From: Aureimonas sp. Leaf427
Lineage (GTDB): Bacteria > Pseudomonadota > Alphaproteobacteria > Rhizobiales > Rhizobiaceae
Length of the DNA stretch: 60,109 nt
Direction of reading: 5' to 3'
NCBI RefSeq assembly: GCF_001425485.1
Contig: NZ_LMQW01000016.1
Coordinates: 1-60,109, forward strand
In this document: positions 27,249 through 36,942 of the stretch, in pieces
Layout: the number at the start of each line of letters is the position of its first letter
Position numbering within the stretch: position 1 is the stretch's first letter
Translations under genes and position numbers: made by a program
Notes under the pieces: generated by a model
The model's input: the letters and a program-made list of their open reading frames with translations, nothing else
Databases searched by the model: none
Told to the model about the DNA's origin: nothing

Positions 27249-27932
27249 ATGCCGATAGCCTTCGCAGACATTGCGCAGAGTTGCGCGCCCCTGATCCAGA
27301 TCGAGATCCTCGCCGCCGTCGTCGGTGTCGAGAGCGGCTTCGATCCACTGGCCATCCGGATCAACACCGACGCGCCGCGCCCCGAACGACCGCAAAGCAA
27401 AGCCGAAGCCATCGAGATCGCCACGACGCTCGTTGCAGAAGGGCAAAGCGTCGATCTCGGTCTTGGCGGCGTCAGCAGCTACGATCTGCCCAGCCTCGGT
27501 CTTTCGCTAGCCGATCTCTTCGATCCCTGCCTCAATCTCAAAGCCACGGGCACGCTTCTTGATCGCTATTACCGTGCCGCGGTCGCGACCGGTGCGATGG
27601 ACGGGGAGGCCGAGGTCGCGATGCTGCGGGCCTACTATGGACAAGGCGACGCACAGATCGGTGCCATGGTCGGCTACGACCGGCGGATCACTGACGAACA
27701 ACGGCGTCTGGCCGGCAGGCTTTCATCGCTGGAGCTCGAGAACAGCGGTGGAGCAGGGAAATTGCCGACCCGCGAGGCTCAGGACCAGACCTCACGCGGT
27801 TCGCAAGGACTTAAGGAAATCGCGGCGGCCGCGAGCGCGGATGTGCAACCGCCTGATCCGACAGCCCCCATCCAAACCTGGGACGTGTTCGGCCAATCCC
27901 GGCAATCCATCGTCCTGATATTTTCTCGATAG
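27249..27932 (+). CDS. virB1: VirB1-like lytic transglycosylase
   Basis: The 227-residue protein has an N-terminal SLT domain: IEILAAVVGVESGFDPLAIR carries the catalytic Glu (VESGFDP), followed by GGVSSYDLPSLGLSLADLFD and DPCLNLKATGTLLDRYYRAA. It cuts peptidoglycan locally for T4SS assembly. No clear signal peptide is visible, which is common for this subgroup. It is the second gene of the operon and is followed after 28 bp by virB2. Confidence 0.9.
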   Translation: MPIAFADIAQSCAPLIQIEILAAVVGVESGFDPLAIRINTDAPRPERPQSKAEAIEIATTLVAEGQSVDLGLGGVSSYDLPSLGLSLADLFDPCLNLKATGTLLDRYYRAAVATGAMDGEAEVAMLRAYYGQGDAQIGAMVGYDRRITDEQRRLAGRLSSLELENSGGAGKLPTREAQDQTSRGSQGLKEIAAAASADVQPPDPTAPIQTWDVFGQSRQSIVLIFSR

Positions 27933-27960
27933 CGTTCAGTAGCAGAAGGAGTGAGCACCC

Positions 27961-28263
27961 ATGGTGCAGAGAACCCGAGCACGATCGTTCGCCGCCGTCG
28001 CAGCGACGACCATCCTTGTCAGTGCCGTCATGATGGAGCCCGCCTTCGCGCAGGCCGGCGGCGGCATCGAGACGACGCTGCAGAACATCGTCACGCTTCT
28101 GACCGGCAACGTCGCGCGCCTGCTCGCGATCATCGCCACCATCATCGTCGGCATCGCCTGGATGTTCGGCTATCTCGACCTGCGCAAGGCCGCCTTCGTG
28201 GTTCTCGGCATCGGCATCATTTTCGGCGCGACCGAGATCGTCAACACGCTGGCCGGTGGCTGA
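27961..28263 (+). CDS. virB2: VirB2 pilin
   Basis: The 100-residue prepilin has a long signal peptide (residues 1-31, ending PAFAQA). The mature part has two hydrophobic helices (TLLTGNVARLLAIIATIIVG and AAFVVLGIGIIFGATEIVNT) separated by a short polar loop (YLDLRK). This is the TrbC/VirB2 pattern, forming the conjugative pilus. A TAGCAGAAGGAGTGAG-type ribosome binding site precedes the ATG. Confidence 0.93.
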   Translation: MVQRTRARSFAAVAATTILVSAVMMEPAFAQAGGGIETTLQNIVTLLTGNVARLLAIIATIIVGIAWMFGYLDLRKAAFVVLGIGIIFGATEIVNTLAGG

Positions 28264-28266
28264 CCC

Positions 28267-28605
28267 ATGACGGTAAGGATCGCGCTCGAGGAGGACACGC
28301 TGTTCCTCGCCTGCACACGGCCGGCGATGATCGCCGGCGTCACGATGGAGGCAATGGGGATCAACATGATCCTGACGACGGTGCTGTTCATCGTCGCGGG
28401 CTCGGTCGTTTACGCGCTCGTTGGTGTCGTGCTTCATCTCATCTTCAAGGCCGTCGTCAAGCACGACCACAACATGTTCCAGGTGCTGCTGGCCTGGATC
28501 GACACGCGGGGCAGGGCGCGTAACGGCGCGATCTGGGGCGGCTCGACGGTGACACCCCTCAAACTCGTCCGCCGCTATGACGCAAGGGATCTCGCCCTTG
28601 CCTAG
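28267..28605 (+). CDS. virB3: VirB3 inner-membrane protein
   Basis: The 112-residue protein begins with EEDTLFLACTRPAMIAGVTM, the usual VirB3 opening (x-x-R-P-A), followed by one or two membrane segments (MILTTVLFIVAGSVVYALVG). VirB3 sits with VirB4 and VirB8 in the inner-membrane complex. Its 3' end overlaps the virB4 start by 29 bp. Confidence 0.9.
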   Translation: MTVRIALEEDTLFLACTRPAMIAGVTMEAMGINMILTTVLFIVAGSVVYALVGVVLHLIFKAVVKHDHNMFQVLLAWIDTRGRARNGAIWGGSTVTPLKLVRRYDARDLALA

Positions 28606-30964
28606 AGCTGCGATCATCAGAGCCAGAGAGATCGAGCCCGAGGCCTTCATCCCGTATGTCCGGCATGTCGACGACAGCGTGATCGCACTCGACAGCCGCG
28701 CGCTCATGGTGATGATCGCGATCGAGGGCGTCTCGTTCGAAACCGCGGACGCAATCGACCTCAACGCGCTCCACCGCCATCTCAATACGCTCTATCGAAA
28801 CATTGCCGACGAGCGCCTGGCGCTGTGGACCCATGTCATACGCCGCCGTGACAACACCTATCCCGACGGCGCCTTCGCCAATCAATTCGCAGCGCGCCTC
28901 GATGCCCGCTACCGAGAAAGCATGATCCGCGAGGAGCTGTTCCGCAACGACCTCGTCCTCACACTCATCTGGCATCCCGGCCGTGATCCGGCCGAGAAAC
29001 TCGCAAGCCTCATGTCGCGGCTGCGCGGCGCCCGCCGACAGGGGAAGGAACTCGATCAGGACGCGCTGAAGAAGCTGCGCGATGCCGTGATCGACATCAC
29101 CGCCGGACTGAAGCGCTTCTCGCCGCGCGTCCTGTCGCTGGTCGAGATCGACGGGATTGTCTTTTCCGAGCCGAGCGCGGTCCTCCATCAACTCGTCGGT
29201 GGCAGACCGGAACCCGTACCCCTCACCGAGGGCCGGATCTCGTCGGCCATCTATTCCGACCGGGTCATCATCGGCCGCGAGACGATCGAGATCCGGCATG
29301 AGGGCACGAGCCGCTATGCCGGCATGTTCGGCTTCAAGGAATATCCAGCCCGCACTCGCCCAGGCATGCTCGACGGTCTCCTGACCGCGCCGTTCGAGTT
29401 CATCCTCTCCCAGAGCTTTGCCTTCGCGTCTAAATCGGACGCTAAGGCGATCATGGCGCGCAAGCAGAACCAGATGGTCAGCGCCGGCGACCGGGCGAGC
29501 TCCCAGCTCGACGAGCTGGACGATGCCCTCGACGATCTGGAGTCCAACCGCTTCGTGCTCGGCGAGCACCATCTGTCGCTCGCCGTCTTCGCACCGAGCG
29601 TGAAGGCGCTCACCGACCATCTGGCGAAGGCCCGCTCGCATCTGACCAATGGCGGCGCGGTCGTCGCGCGCGAGGATCTGGGTCTCGATGCGGCCTGGTG
29701 GGCGCAGCTGCCCGGCAACTTTCGGTTCCGGGCCCGCTCCGGCGCGATCACGTCCAGGAACTTCGCGGCCTTCGCGCCCTTCCATGGCTATCCCACCGGA
29801 ACCGCCGATGGCAACGAATGGGGCCCAGCCGTCGCCATGCTGAAGACGGCGTCGGGCTCGCCCTTCTACTTCAACTTCCATCATGGCGATCTCGGCAACA
29901 CCTTCGTCTGCGGCCCGTCCGGCTCGGGCAAGACCGTGATCCTCAACTTCATGCTGGCGCAGCTCCAGAAGCACGATCCGCACATGGTCTTCTTCGACAA
30001 GGACCGCGGCGCCGATCTCTTCGTGCGCGCCGCCGGCGGCACCTATCTGCCGCTGAAGAACGGACAACCGACCGGCTGCGCGCCGCTCAAGGGCCTCGAC
30101 TTGACGCCGGCGAACCGGATCTTCCTGGCGCAATGGGTCGGCAAGCTCGTCAGCTCGCGGTCGCGCGAGCTGACGGTCACCGAGACCCGAGATATCGCTG
30201 GCGCGATCGACGGTCTCGCAGACCTAGTCCCGGAGAACCGCACGATTGGTGCGCTGCGGAGCTTCCTCAACAACACCGATCCAGAAGGTATCGCTGCCCG
30301 GCTTCGGCGATGGGAGAGGGGAGGGCCGCTCGGCTGGGTCTTCGACAATGAGGCCGACGAGATCGGCATCGGCGCGAAGTTCCTCGGCTACGACATGACC
30401 GACTTCCTCGACAACGACGAGATCCGCACGCCGCTGATGGCCTATCTCTTCCACCGCGTCGAGCAACTGATCGACGGGCGGCGGATCATCATCGTCATCG
30501 ACGAGTTTTGGAAGGCGCTGGCCGATGAGGGCTTCCGCGATCTCGCGCAGAACAAGCTGAAGACCATCCGCAAGCAGAACGGCCTCATGCTGTTTGCGAC
30601 CCAGAGCCCGCGTGACGCAATCGCCTCGCCGATCGCCCACACAATTATCGAGCAGTGCCCGACGCAGGTGTTCATGCCGAACCCGCGCGGCAACCGCGCT
30701 GACTATGTCGAGGGCTTCAAGCTGACGGAGACGGAGTTCGAGCTTCTGGCGCGGGAGCTGTCCTCCGATAGCCGGCGCTTCATCGTCAAGCAGGGGCACG
30801 ACAGCGTTGTTGCCGAGCTGAACCTGTCCGGCTTCGACGACGAGCTCGCGATCCTCTCGGGGCGCACCGCCAATGTCGAACTCGCCGAGACGATCCACGC
30901 CGAGGTCGGAGACCGACCGGAGGACTGGCTGCCGCTGTTCCAGCAGAGAAGGTGTGCAAGCTGA
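28577..30964 (+). CDS. virB4: VirB4 ATPase
   Basis: The 795-residue CagE/VirB4-family ATPase powers pilus biogenesis and substrate transfer. The Walker A motif GPSGSGKT is at residues about 446-453, the Walker B at IIIVIDEFWKALADEGFRDL, and FATQSPRDAIASPIAHTIIE follows. The N-terminal domain (about 1-300) has no extra transmembrane fusion. The stop overlaps the virB5 start (TGATG). Full length and all motifs are present. Confidence 0.96.
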   Translation: MTQGISPLPRAAIIRAREIEPEAFIPYVRHVDDSVIALDSRALMVMIAIEGVSFETADAIDLNALHRHLNTLYRNIADERLALWTHVIRRRDNTYPDGAFANQFAARLDARYRESMIREELFRNDLVLTLIWHPGRDPAEKLASLMSRLRGARRQGKELDQDALKKLRDAVIDITAGLKRFSPRVLSLVEIDGIVFSEPSAVLHQLVGGRPEPVPLTEGRISSAIYSDRVIIGRETIEIRHEGTSRYAGMFGFKEYPARTRPGMLDGLLTAPFEFILSQSFAFASKSDAKAIMARKQNQMVSAGDRASSQLDELDDALDDLESNRFVLGEHHLSLAVFAPSVKALTDHLAKARSHLTNGGAVVAREDLGLDAAWWAQLPGNFRFRARSGAITSRNFAAFAPFHGYPTGTADGNEWGPAVAMLKTASGSPFYFNFHHGDLGNTFVCGPSGSGKTVILNFMLAQLQKHDPHMVFFDKDRGADLFVRAAGGTYLPLKNGQPTGCAPLKGLDLTPANRIFLAQWVGKLVSSRSRELTVTETRDIAGAIDGLADLVPENRTIGALRSFLNNTDPEGIAARLRRWERGGPLGWVFDNEADEIGIGAKFLGYDMTDFLDNDEIRTPLMAYLFHRVEQLIDGRRIIIVIDEFWKALADEGFRDLAQNKLKTIRKQNGLMLFATQSPRDAIASPIAHTIIEQCPTQVFMPNPRGNRADYVEGFKLTETEFELLARELSSDSRRFIVKQGHDSVVAELNLSGFDDELAILSGRTANVELAETIHAEVGDRPEDWLPLFQQRRCAS

Positions 30965-31668
30965 TGCGACGAATGAAGGGTTCCCTCGTCGTGGCTATGA
31001 TGGTCGCGACCGTCACCGCTCCGGTCAAGTCCGCCGCTGCCCAAGGCATTCCGGTCATCGACCAGACAGCGATCCTGAAGCAGATCGAATCCATCACGCA
31101 GCTCAAAAGCCAGCTCGACGCGCTGAACCAGCAGATCAGCCAAGCCGAGCAGCTCTACGGCTCGCTGAACAAGCTGACCGACATGGCCGACGTCGCCAAC
31201 CTCCTCAACCGCCCGGAGATCCGCAAGGCCTTGCCGGAGGACTTCGCCAGCATCGAGGGCCTCCTGAAGGGAACCGGCGAGGGCGTGTTCGGCGAGAGCG
31301 CCACCCGGCATCTCGATGAGAACACCAGCTACCGGTCGGAGGCCGAAGACTTCTACGCCAAGGAGCTGACCCGGACCCAGAAGCGCAATGCCGGGCAGAT
31401 CACGCTCGGCGAGCAGATCTACGATGCGGCGACCAAACGGATCGATGGCATCGACCAGCTGCGAAAGAAGATCGGGTCGGCGGGCGACGCCAAGGAGATC
31501 GCAGACCTGCAGGCCCGCCTTCAGGCCGAGAGCGCCTTCCTGCAGACGGACGTCCTTCGCATGCAGGGCCTGCAAATGATGCAGCAGGCGCAGGTCCAGG
31601 TCGACGAACAGCACAAGGCCGAGGACTGGCGAAAGCGCATGGACACGATCGGGGCGGCCCTCAAATGA
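30964..31668 (+). CDS. virB5: VirB5 minor pilin
   Basis: The 234-residue protein starts at ATG 30964, overlapping the virB4 stop. It has a signal peptide ending SAAAQG, then a long helical region (ITQLKSQLDALNQQISQAEQ) typical of VirB5, the pilus-tip adhesin of P-type systems. The C-terminal half is strongly coiled-coil and Gln-rich. Length matches the family. Confidence 0.9.
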   Translation: MRRMKGSLVVAMMVATVTAPVKSAAAQGIPVIDQTAILKQIESITQLKSQLDALNQQISQAEQLYGSLNKLTDMADVANLLNRPEIRKALPEDFASIEGLLKGTGEGVFGESATRHLDENTSYRSEAEDFYAKELTRTQKRNAGQITLGEQIYDAATKRIDGIDQLRKKIGSAGDAKEIADLQARLQAESAFLQTDVLRMQGLQMMQQAQVQVDEQHKAEDWRKRMDTIGAALK

Positions 31669-31907
31669 GAACGCTTACCACCATCGTCATGCTCGCCATC
31701 GGGCTCGCCGGATGCTCGGAGGCAACGCCGCCGGAGCGCATCTACACGGTCGACGAACTCGTCGCGGATCAGGCGCTCGTGGCCGATCAGATTGCGAAGT
31801 GTCGGAACGATCCGGGGGCGCTCCGTAACACGCCGAACTGCGTCAACGCCGAGGCCGCCGACGGCAAGTCGCGTCTGGAGCGCATGCGCAAGGCGCTGGA
31901 GGGTTAA
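31665..31907 (+). CDS. EexN/TrbK-like lipoprotein, putative entry exclusion
   Basis: The 80-residue lipoprotein has a signal peptide with lipobox LAGC. The mature part has the pattern VDELVADQALVADQIAKCRN and NTPNCVNAEAADGK (two cysteines about 15 apart, followed by NAEAA), which is like EexN-family entry-exclusion proteins encoded between virB5 and virB6. It would sit in the membrane and block redundant transfer into plasmid-bearing cells. It overlaps virB5 by 4 bp. Confidence 0.75.
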   Translation: MRTLTTIVMLAIGLAGCSEATPPERIYTVDELVADQALVADQIAKCRNDPGALRNTPNCVNAEAADGKSRLERMRKALEG

Positions 31908-31909
31908 CG

Positions 31910-32851
31910 ATGTACACCGTCTTCGCCTTCCTTGACGATCAGTTCCGAACGCCGCTGGAGACCTTCGTGTCATCCGGCACGTCGAACATCGCCGCCTGGA
32001 TCGCGGGACCGCTGACCGTGGCGCTAACGCTCTATGTCGTGCTCTACGGCTTCCTGATCCTGAGGGGCTCGATCAGCGAGCCGATCATGGACTTCGCCTT
32101 CCGCGCCATCAAGCTCGCCATCATCCTCATGCTCGTGCGCAACGCGGCCGACTACCAGGCCTATGTGACGGATGTCTTCTTCGACAGCCTGCCGCGCGGG
32201 ATCTCAGCTGCGCTGAACTCCGGCACGGCGCCGAACGCCAGCACCTTCGACAGCCTGCTCGATAAGGGCCAGAAGTCTGCCTACGACATCTGGTCGCGCG
32301 GTTCCTGGCCGGTCGACATCGTGACGGGCATCGGCGGGATGCTAGTGATCGGGGCGAGCTTCGTCGTCGCCGCCATCGGCTACATCGTCTCGCTCTATGC
32401 GCGCCTGGCACTCGCCATCGTGCTTGCGATCGGTCCGATCTTCGTCGCGCTCGCCATGTTCCAGGCGACGCGCCGCTTCACCGAGGCCTGGATCGGCCAA
32501 CTCGTCAACTTCGTCATCCTGCAGGTCCTCGTCGTCGCCGTGGGGTCGCTGCTGATTTCCAGCATCGACACGACCTTCACCGCGATCGAGGCCTATAGCG
32601 ACGTGCTGATGCGGCCGATCGCGCTCTGCGCCATCTGCCTTGCCGCCCTCTACGTCTTTTATCAGCTGCCGGGCATCGCCTCGGCGCTCGCGAGCGGCGG
32701 CGCGTCGCTGACCTATGGCTACGGCACGGCCCGCGATGCCCACCAGGGTTCGATCGCCCGCAGCGCGGTGCTGGCGGGCCGTGGCACGGTCATGGCCGGT
32801 CGCGGAGCCCGCGCGGCCGTCCGCAAACTCCTCACCAAGGGGGTTGCCTGA
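31910..32851 (+). CDS. virB6: VirB6 polytopic inner-membrane protein
   Basis: The 313-residue protein has about six hydrophobic segments (for example IAGPLTVALTLYVVLYGFLI, ASFVVAAIGYIVSLYARLAL, LAIVLAIGPIFVALAMFQAT). A central periplasmic loop lies around residues 85-140. The LAIVLAIGPIF and RFTEAWIGQLVNFVI stretches are typical TrbL/VirB6 signatures. It forms part of the translocation channel. Confidence 0.93.
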   Translation: MYTVFAFLDDQFRTPLETFVSSGTSNIAAWIAGPLTVALTLYVVLYGFLILRGSISEPIMDFAFRAIKLAIILMLVRNAADYQAYVTDVFFDSLPRGISAALNSGTAPNASTFDSLLDKGQKSAYDIWSRGSWPVDIVTGIGGMLVIGASFVVAAIGYIVSLYARLALAIVLAIGPIFVALAMFQATRRFTEAWIGQLVNFVILQVLVVAVGSLLISSIDTTFTAIEAYSDVLMRPIALCAICLAALYVFYQLPGIASALASGGASLTYGYGTARDAHQGSIARSAVLAGRGTVMAGRGARAAVRKLLTKGVA

Positions 32852-32885
32852 CCCCATGCCAACAGTTCGAAGTCCAGAGTCCCTC

Positions 32886-33188
32886 ATGTCCTTTTCAAAA
32901 GTTCTCATCCTGTGCGTTGCAGCCACGCTCACTGGCTGCGCGTCGATCTCCTATCCGCTTCCCAAATGCGATGGTGCCGCGAAGCGGCCGCTGAACCGAT
33001 CCATGTGGCAATGGCAGGAGGAGAGGGCAGGGGTCTCCCGCCAGGCAGCGCAGACAGCAGAGACAGCGCCGGGCGTTGCGGTCGCGCCCCTCCATTACGC
33101 GGCAATAGTGCCGACCCCGGCGGCCGACCATCCAGCCCTTACCACCTTCGATGAGGCAGGCTCCCGCCGCGCCTGCAGGGCGGGGTAG
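32886..33188 (+). CDS. Small lipoprotein in the VirB7 position
   Basis: The 100-residue product starts at ATG 32886 with a signal peptide and lipobox LTGC ([20 protein letters not shown]). It lies between virB6 and virB8, where virB7 encodes the outer-membrane lipoprotein that stabilises VirB9. It is longer than classic VirB7 (about 55 residues) and Arg- and Pro-rich, and similarity beyond the lipobox is not evident. The VirB7 role is inferred from position. Confidence 0.65.
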   Translation: MSFSKVLILCVAATLTGCASISYPLPKCDGAAKRPLNRSMWQWQEERAGVSRQAAQTAETAPGVAVAPLHYAAIVPTPAADHPALTTFDEAGSRRACRAG

Positions 33189-33192
33189 GGCG

Positions 33193-33864
33193 ATGGTCAC
33201 CTCCGACACCCTGAAGGCCTATTTCGACAGAGCCCGCCGCTTCGATCAGGACCGCCTCTTGCGCGTTGAGCGTTCGGCGCGGATCGCCTGGGGCATCGCG
33301 ACCGCGGCCAGCACCGTCGCGGCGCTCGCCGTCTTCTCGGTGGCGGCACTGACCCCGCTGAAGACGGTGGAGCCCTTCGTCGTCCGCGTCGACAATTCGA
33401 CGGGCATCGTCGACGTCGTCTCGGCCCTAACCTCGACGGCCGGGACCTATGACGAGGCCGTGACCAAATACTTCGCCGCCGGCTACGTCCGGGCGCGAGA
33501 GGGCTACGTCCAGTCGGAGGCCGAGGAGAACTTCAGGACCGTCTCGCTTCTGTCGAGTGCGGCCGAGCAGACCCGTTTTGCCAGCCTTTATCGCGGCGGC
33601 AATCCGGACTCGCCGCAGAATCTCTATGGCCGCGGCGCGACTGCAGAGATCACGGTGAAGTCGATCTCCTTGATCTCCACCGAGGTCATTTCCGTCCGGT
33701 ACATTCGCACCGTCGCGCGCGGCGAGGAGACCACGACAACCCACTGGGTCGCGACGCTGACCTATGCCTATACCAATGCCCCGATGTCCTCGACGGACCG
33801 GCTGACGAACCCGCTCGGCTTCGTCGTCAGCGAATACCGGGCCGATCCGGAGGCCATCCAATGA
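33193..33864 (+). CDS. virB8: VirB8 inner-membrane assembly factor
   Basis: From ATG 33193 the 223-residue protein has a short cytoplasmic part, one transmembrane helix ([20 protein letters not shown], residues about 28-47) and a periplasmic VirB8/TrbF domain. The domain contains [20 protein letters not shown] and [20 protein letters not shown] then [13 protein letters not shown]. These are the usual conserved blocks. It starts 4 bp after the previous stop and ends in an ATGA overlap with virB9. Confidence 0.95.
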   Translation: MVTSDTLKAYFDRARRFDQDRLLRVERSARIAWGIATAASTVAALAVFSVAALTPLKTVEPFVVRVDNSTGIVDVVSALTSTAGTYDEAVTKYFAAGYVRAREGYVQSEAEENFRTVSLLSSAAEQTRFASLYRGGNPDSPQNLYGRGATAEITVKSISLISTEVISVRYIRTVARGEETTTTHWVATLTYAYTNAPMSSTDRLTNPLGFVVSEYRADPEAIQ

Positions 33865-34721
33865 GACCATCCCGCTTCATTCTACGTTTCCTAGCCGCTG
33901 TTCTCTTGCCTGCGACAGCCAATGCCCTGGAGGTGCCACGGGGCGCAGACGGAGACAGCCGCGTGCGCTTCGTCAACTACCAGCCTTACGACATCACTCG
34001 CATCGTTGGTTCGCTGCGCTCTTCCGTGCAGGTCGAGTTCTCCCCCGACGAGGAGATCGCCCATGTGGCGCTCGGCAACACGGTCGCCTGGGAGGTCGCG
34101 CCTGCCGGCAACATTCTCTTCCTCAAACCCCGCGAGAACCAGCCCGTCACCAACATCTCGGTCGTCACCACACGCCGCGACGGCTCCAAGCGCAGCTACC
34201 AGATGGAGCTGATGGTCCGCGACGGATCGGTCGAAGCCGGGCAGAACACATACTTCTACGTCAAGTACCGTTATCCCGCCGACGAGGCCGCGCAGAAGCG
34301 CCTGGCCTCCGCCGCGCGCGTGGAGGCCGCGAAAGCCGGTGAGGCCGACGCCGTGCTCGGGATCCATGAGCAGTACGGGCCGCGCAACTGGCGCTATGCG
34401 GCGCAGGGCTCGGTCGCGATCGAGCCGCAGGCGGTCTACGACAACGGCAAGATCACCACCTTCGCCTTCTCCGGCAATCAGGAGATGCCGGCGATCTATA
34501 TCGAGAACAGCGATGGCGCCGAGACGCTCGTGCCGAAATCCGTGACCGACGATCTCGTGCTCGTTCACGCCGTCAGCCGCAAATTCATCCTGCGTCGCGG
34601 CGGCGACGTGCTGTGCATCTTCAACGAGGCCTATTCACCGACCGGCATCAATCCCGGAACCAACACGACGTCGCCCTCGGTCGAGCGCGTGGTCGCCGTG
34701 CCGGCGTCAGCGCCACGATAG
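33861..34721 (+). CDS. virB9: VirB9 outer-membrane core component
   Basis: The 286-residue protein has a signal peptide ending ATANA. The N-terminal TrbG/VirB9 domain ([40 protein letters not shown]) and the C-terminal CagX domain ([34 protein letters not shown]) are both complete. It forms the outer-membrane core with VirB7 and VirB10. Confidence 0.95.
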   Translation: MRPSRFILRFLAAVLLPATANALEVPRGADGDSRVRFVNYQPYDITRIVGSLRSSVQVEFSPDEEIAHVALGNTVAWEVAPAGNILFLKPRENQPVTNISVVTTRRDGSKRSYQMELMVRDGSVEAGQNTYFYVKYRYPADEAAQKRLASAARVEAAKAGEADAVLGIHEQYGPRNWRYAAQGSVAIEPQAVYDNGKITTFAFSGNQEMPAIYIENSDGAETLVPKSVTDDLVLVHAVSRKFILRRGGDVLCIFNEAYSPTGINPGTNTTSPSVERVVAVPASAPR

Positions 34722-34731
34722 GGAAGGGATC

Positions 34732-35913
34732 ATGGCAGACGAAACCGAAACACGGATCGAAGGCGAGCGCGCCGAGACGCCGACGGCGAGACCGGCCGAG
34801 AACCAGCTGGCGAAACGGGGACTCGTCGTCCTTGCCGTCGTCGCCTTCATGGGCTTTGCCGCTTGGTCGCTGCGCTCGGGGACGCCTCCGGCAAACGACG
34901 CGCCGCCCGAGCGGGTCGTCCAACGCCAGACCCGCGACTTCGAGCCGGCAAAGCCAGAACCTCAGCCAGCCGTCCAGCCGGTACTCCCGGTTCCGTTACC
35001 GACGCCGATGGAGCCGCAGAGTGCGCCCGTCACGGATGAGCTGCTCGATTCCGCCCGGCGTGCCCCTGTCATGGCCTTCGGCGGTGGCAGCGCCGGCAGT
35101 TCGTCCCGACGGGATGCCACACCCGTTGATGCGGACGAGAGCGCCGATGGTGCCTTCCAGCCTTTCCGGGCCGCCGGCTTCGGGGGCCAGGGGCAGGCCG
35201 AGAACGAGGACCAGCGCTTCAACCGGATGCTGACGCCGACGCAGCTGGAGGGCTCACGCGCCGGTTATCTCGGCAACCGCAACTTCATCGTCGCCATGGG
35301 CACCTCGATCCCCTGCGTGCTCGAGACGGCCATGGCCTCCGACCAGCCGGGCTTCGTCAGTTGTGTCATCAATCGCGACATCCTCTCCGACAATGGCCGC
35401 GTCGTGCTCATGGAGAAGGGCACCCAGATCGTCGGCGAGTATCGCGGCGGTCTACGCCGTGGCCAAAACCGGCTGTTCGTGCTGTGGAACCGTGCCAAGA
35501 CCCCGACCGGCGTGATCGTGACGCTCGCCTCGCCCGCCACCGATGCGCTCGGCCGTGCCGGCTTCGACGGTCATGTCGATACCCACTGGTGGGAACGGTT
35601 TGGCAGCGCGCTTCTCTTGTCGATCGTCGGGGATGCCACATCCGTTCTGTCGCAGCGGCTGCAGGACCAGGATATCGACATGGAGGGAACGACGAGCGCC
35701 GGCAAGGATGCAGCAGCCATTGCCGTCGAGCAGTCGATCAACATCCCGCCGACACTGAACAAGCATCAGGGCTCGCTGGTCTCGATCTTCGTCGCCCGCG
35801 ATCTCGACTTCTCGGGCATCTACCGCCTGCGCATCACCGAACCGCGCAACACGGTCTACGACCGCGCGGTCTCGGGCGACTTCCGCCGCCATTCCGATCT
35901 CGTCACCAAATGA
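34732..35913 (+). CDS. virB10: VirB10 core complex protein
   Basis: The 393-residue protein has a cytoplasmic N-terminus, one membrane helix (LVVLAVVAFMGFAAWSLRSG, residues about 26-45) and a Pro-rich periplasmic linker. The TrbI/VirB10 domain is complete (MGTSIPCVLETAMASDQPGF, GTQIVGEYRGGLRRGQNRLF, VDTHWWERFGSALLLSIVGD). It spans both membranes and senses ATP use. It begins 10 bp after virB9 and overlaps virB11 by 4 bp. Confidence 0.96.
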   Translation: MADETETRIEGERAETPTARPAENQLAKRGLVVLAVVAFMGFAAWSLRSGTPPANDAPPERVVQRQTRDFEPAKPEPQPAVQPVLPVPLPTPMEPQSAPVTDELLDSARRAPVMAFGGGSAGSSSRRDATPVDADESADGAFQPFRAAGFGGQGQAENEDQRFNRMLTPTQLEGSRAGYLGNRNFIVAMGTSIPCVLETAMASDQPGFVSCVINRDILSDNGRVVLMEKGTQIVGEYRGGLRRGQNRLFVLWNRAKTPTGVIVTLASPATDALGRAGFDGHVDTHWWERFGSALLLSIVGDATSVLSQRLQDQDIDMEGTTSAGKDAAAIAVEQSINIPPTLNKHQGSLVSIFVARDLDFSGIYRLRITEPRNTVYDRAVSGDFRRHSDLVTK

Positions 35914-36929
35914 CGGGCGGGGCTTCGGATGCGAGCGTTGTCCGGCAGTTGCTCGCGCCATTGTCGGTGTTCCTGAACGATCCGTCGCTCTACGAGATTG
36001 TCGTCAATCGGCCGGGTGAGGTTCTGACCGAGGGCGCCGGTGGCTGGGCGCGCCACGAGGTGCCGGAGCTGACCTTCGACAGACTGATGCGGCTGGCGCG
36101 GGCGGTGGCCAGCTTCTCCAGCCAAGCGATTGACGAGGCGCATCCGCTTCTGTCCGCCACCCTTCCGGACGAGGAACGCATCCAGATCGTCATCCCGCCA
36201 GCGGTGACCAAGGGGACCGTCAGTCTCACGCTCAGAAAACCTTCTTCGGTCTCCCTCAGCCTGAGCGAGCTCGACGATGCGGGTCTGTTCTCGGACATCG
36301 TGCCCATGACCACCGGGATCGCCGGAGACGACGCCGAACTCCTCGATCTTCACCGATCCGGCCGGGTCGCGGCCTTCCTCGAACAAGCCGTTCTGGCCCG
36401 CAAGAACATCATCATCTCAGGGGCGACCGGCTCGGGCAAGACGACGCTGTCGAAGGCCTTGATCCAGCATATCCCGACGACCGAGCGGATCATCACCATC
36501 GAGGACACGCCGGAGCTCGTCGTGCCCCAACCGAACCATGTGCGGCTGTTCTATTCCAAAGGCGGGCAGGGGTTGTCGAAGGTCGGACCGAAGGACCTTC
36601 TGGAATCCTGCCTGCGGATGCGCCCCGATCGCATCCTCCTGCAGGAGCTGCGTGATGGCACGGCATTCTACTACATTCGCAACGTGAACTCCGGCCATCC
36701 CGGCTCGATCACCACCGTCCATGCGGACTCCGCTCGGCTCGCGTTCGAACAGCTGACACTTCTGGTGAAGGAGTCCGAAGGCGGGCGCGATCTCGCGCGC
36801 GACGACATACGAGGCCTTTTGAAGGAGCTGGTCGATGTCGTGGTTCAGTGCAAGCGCGTTGGTGGGCACTTCCGGGTGACCGAAGTCGCCTTCGATCCCT
36901 TACGCTCAAATAAGCCTGTCGGCGACTGA
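35910..36929 (+). CDS. virB11: VirB11 secretion ATPase
   Basis: The start at ATG 35910 overlaps the virB10 stop (ATGA), giving 339 residues; the frame is open further upstream but that part is a shadow of virB10. The VirB11/PulE ATPase motifs are present: Walker A GATGSGKT at residues about 171-178, Asp box ITIEDTPELVVPQPNHVRLF, Walker B region RPDRILLQELRDGTAFYYIR and the His box SGHPGSITTVHADSA. It is the last gene of the operon. No virD4 coupling protein follows. Confidence 0.96.
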   Translation: MTGGASDASVVRQLLAPLSVFLNDPSLYEIVVNRPGEVLTEGAGGWARHEVPELTFDRLMRLARAVASFSSQAIDEAHPLLSATLPDEERIQIVIPPAVTKGTVSLTLRKPSSVSLSLSELDDAGLFSDIVPMTTGIAGDDAELLDLHRSGRVAAFLEQAVLARKNIIISGATGSGKTTLSKALIQHIPTTERIITIEDTPELVVPQPNHVRLFYSKGGQGLSKVGPKDLLESCLRMRPDRILLQELRDGTAFYYIRNVNSGHPGSITTVHADSARLAFEQLTLLVKESEGGRDLARDDIRGLLKELVDVVVQCKRVGGHFRVTEVAFDPLRSNKPVGD

Positions 36930-36942
36930 CTGGGATCAAATG

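Noticed and set aside
28559-30133. Minus-strand ORF of 524 codons opposite virB4
   Set aside because: It is antisense to a conserved ATPase, with low-complexity Arg/Glu composition and no family features.
35361-35909. Long 5' extension of the virB11 reading frame
   Set aside because: It lies in virB10 in another frame; ATG 35910 overlaps the virB10 stop and gives a normal VirB11 length.
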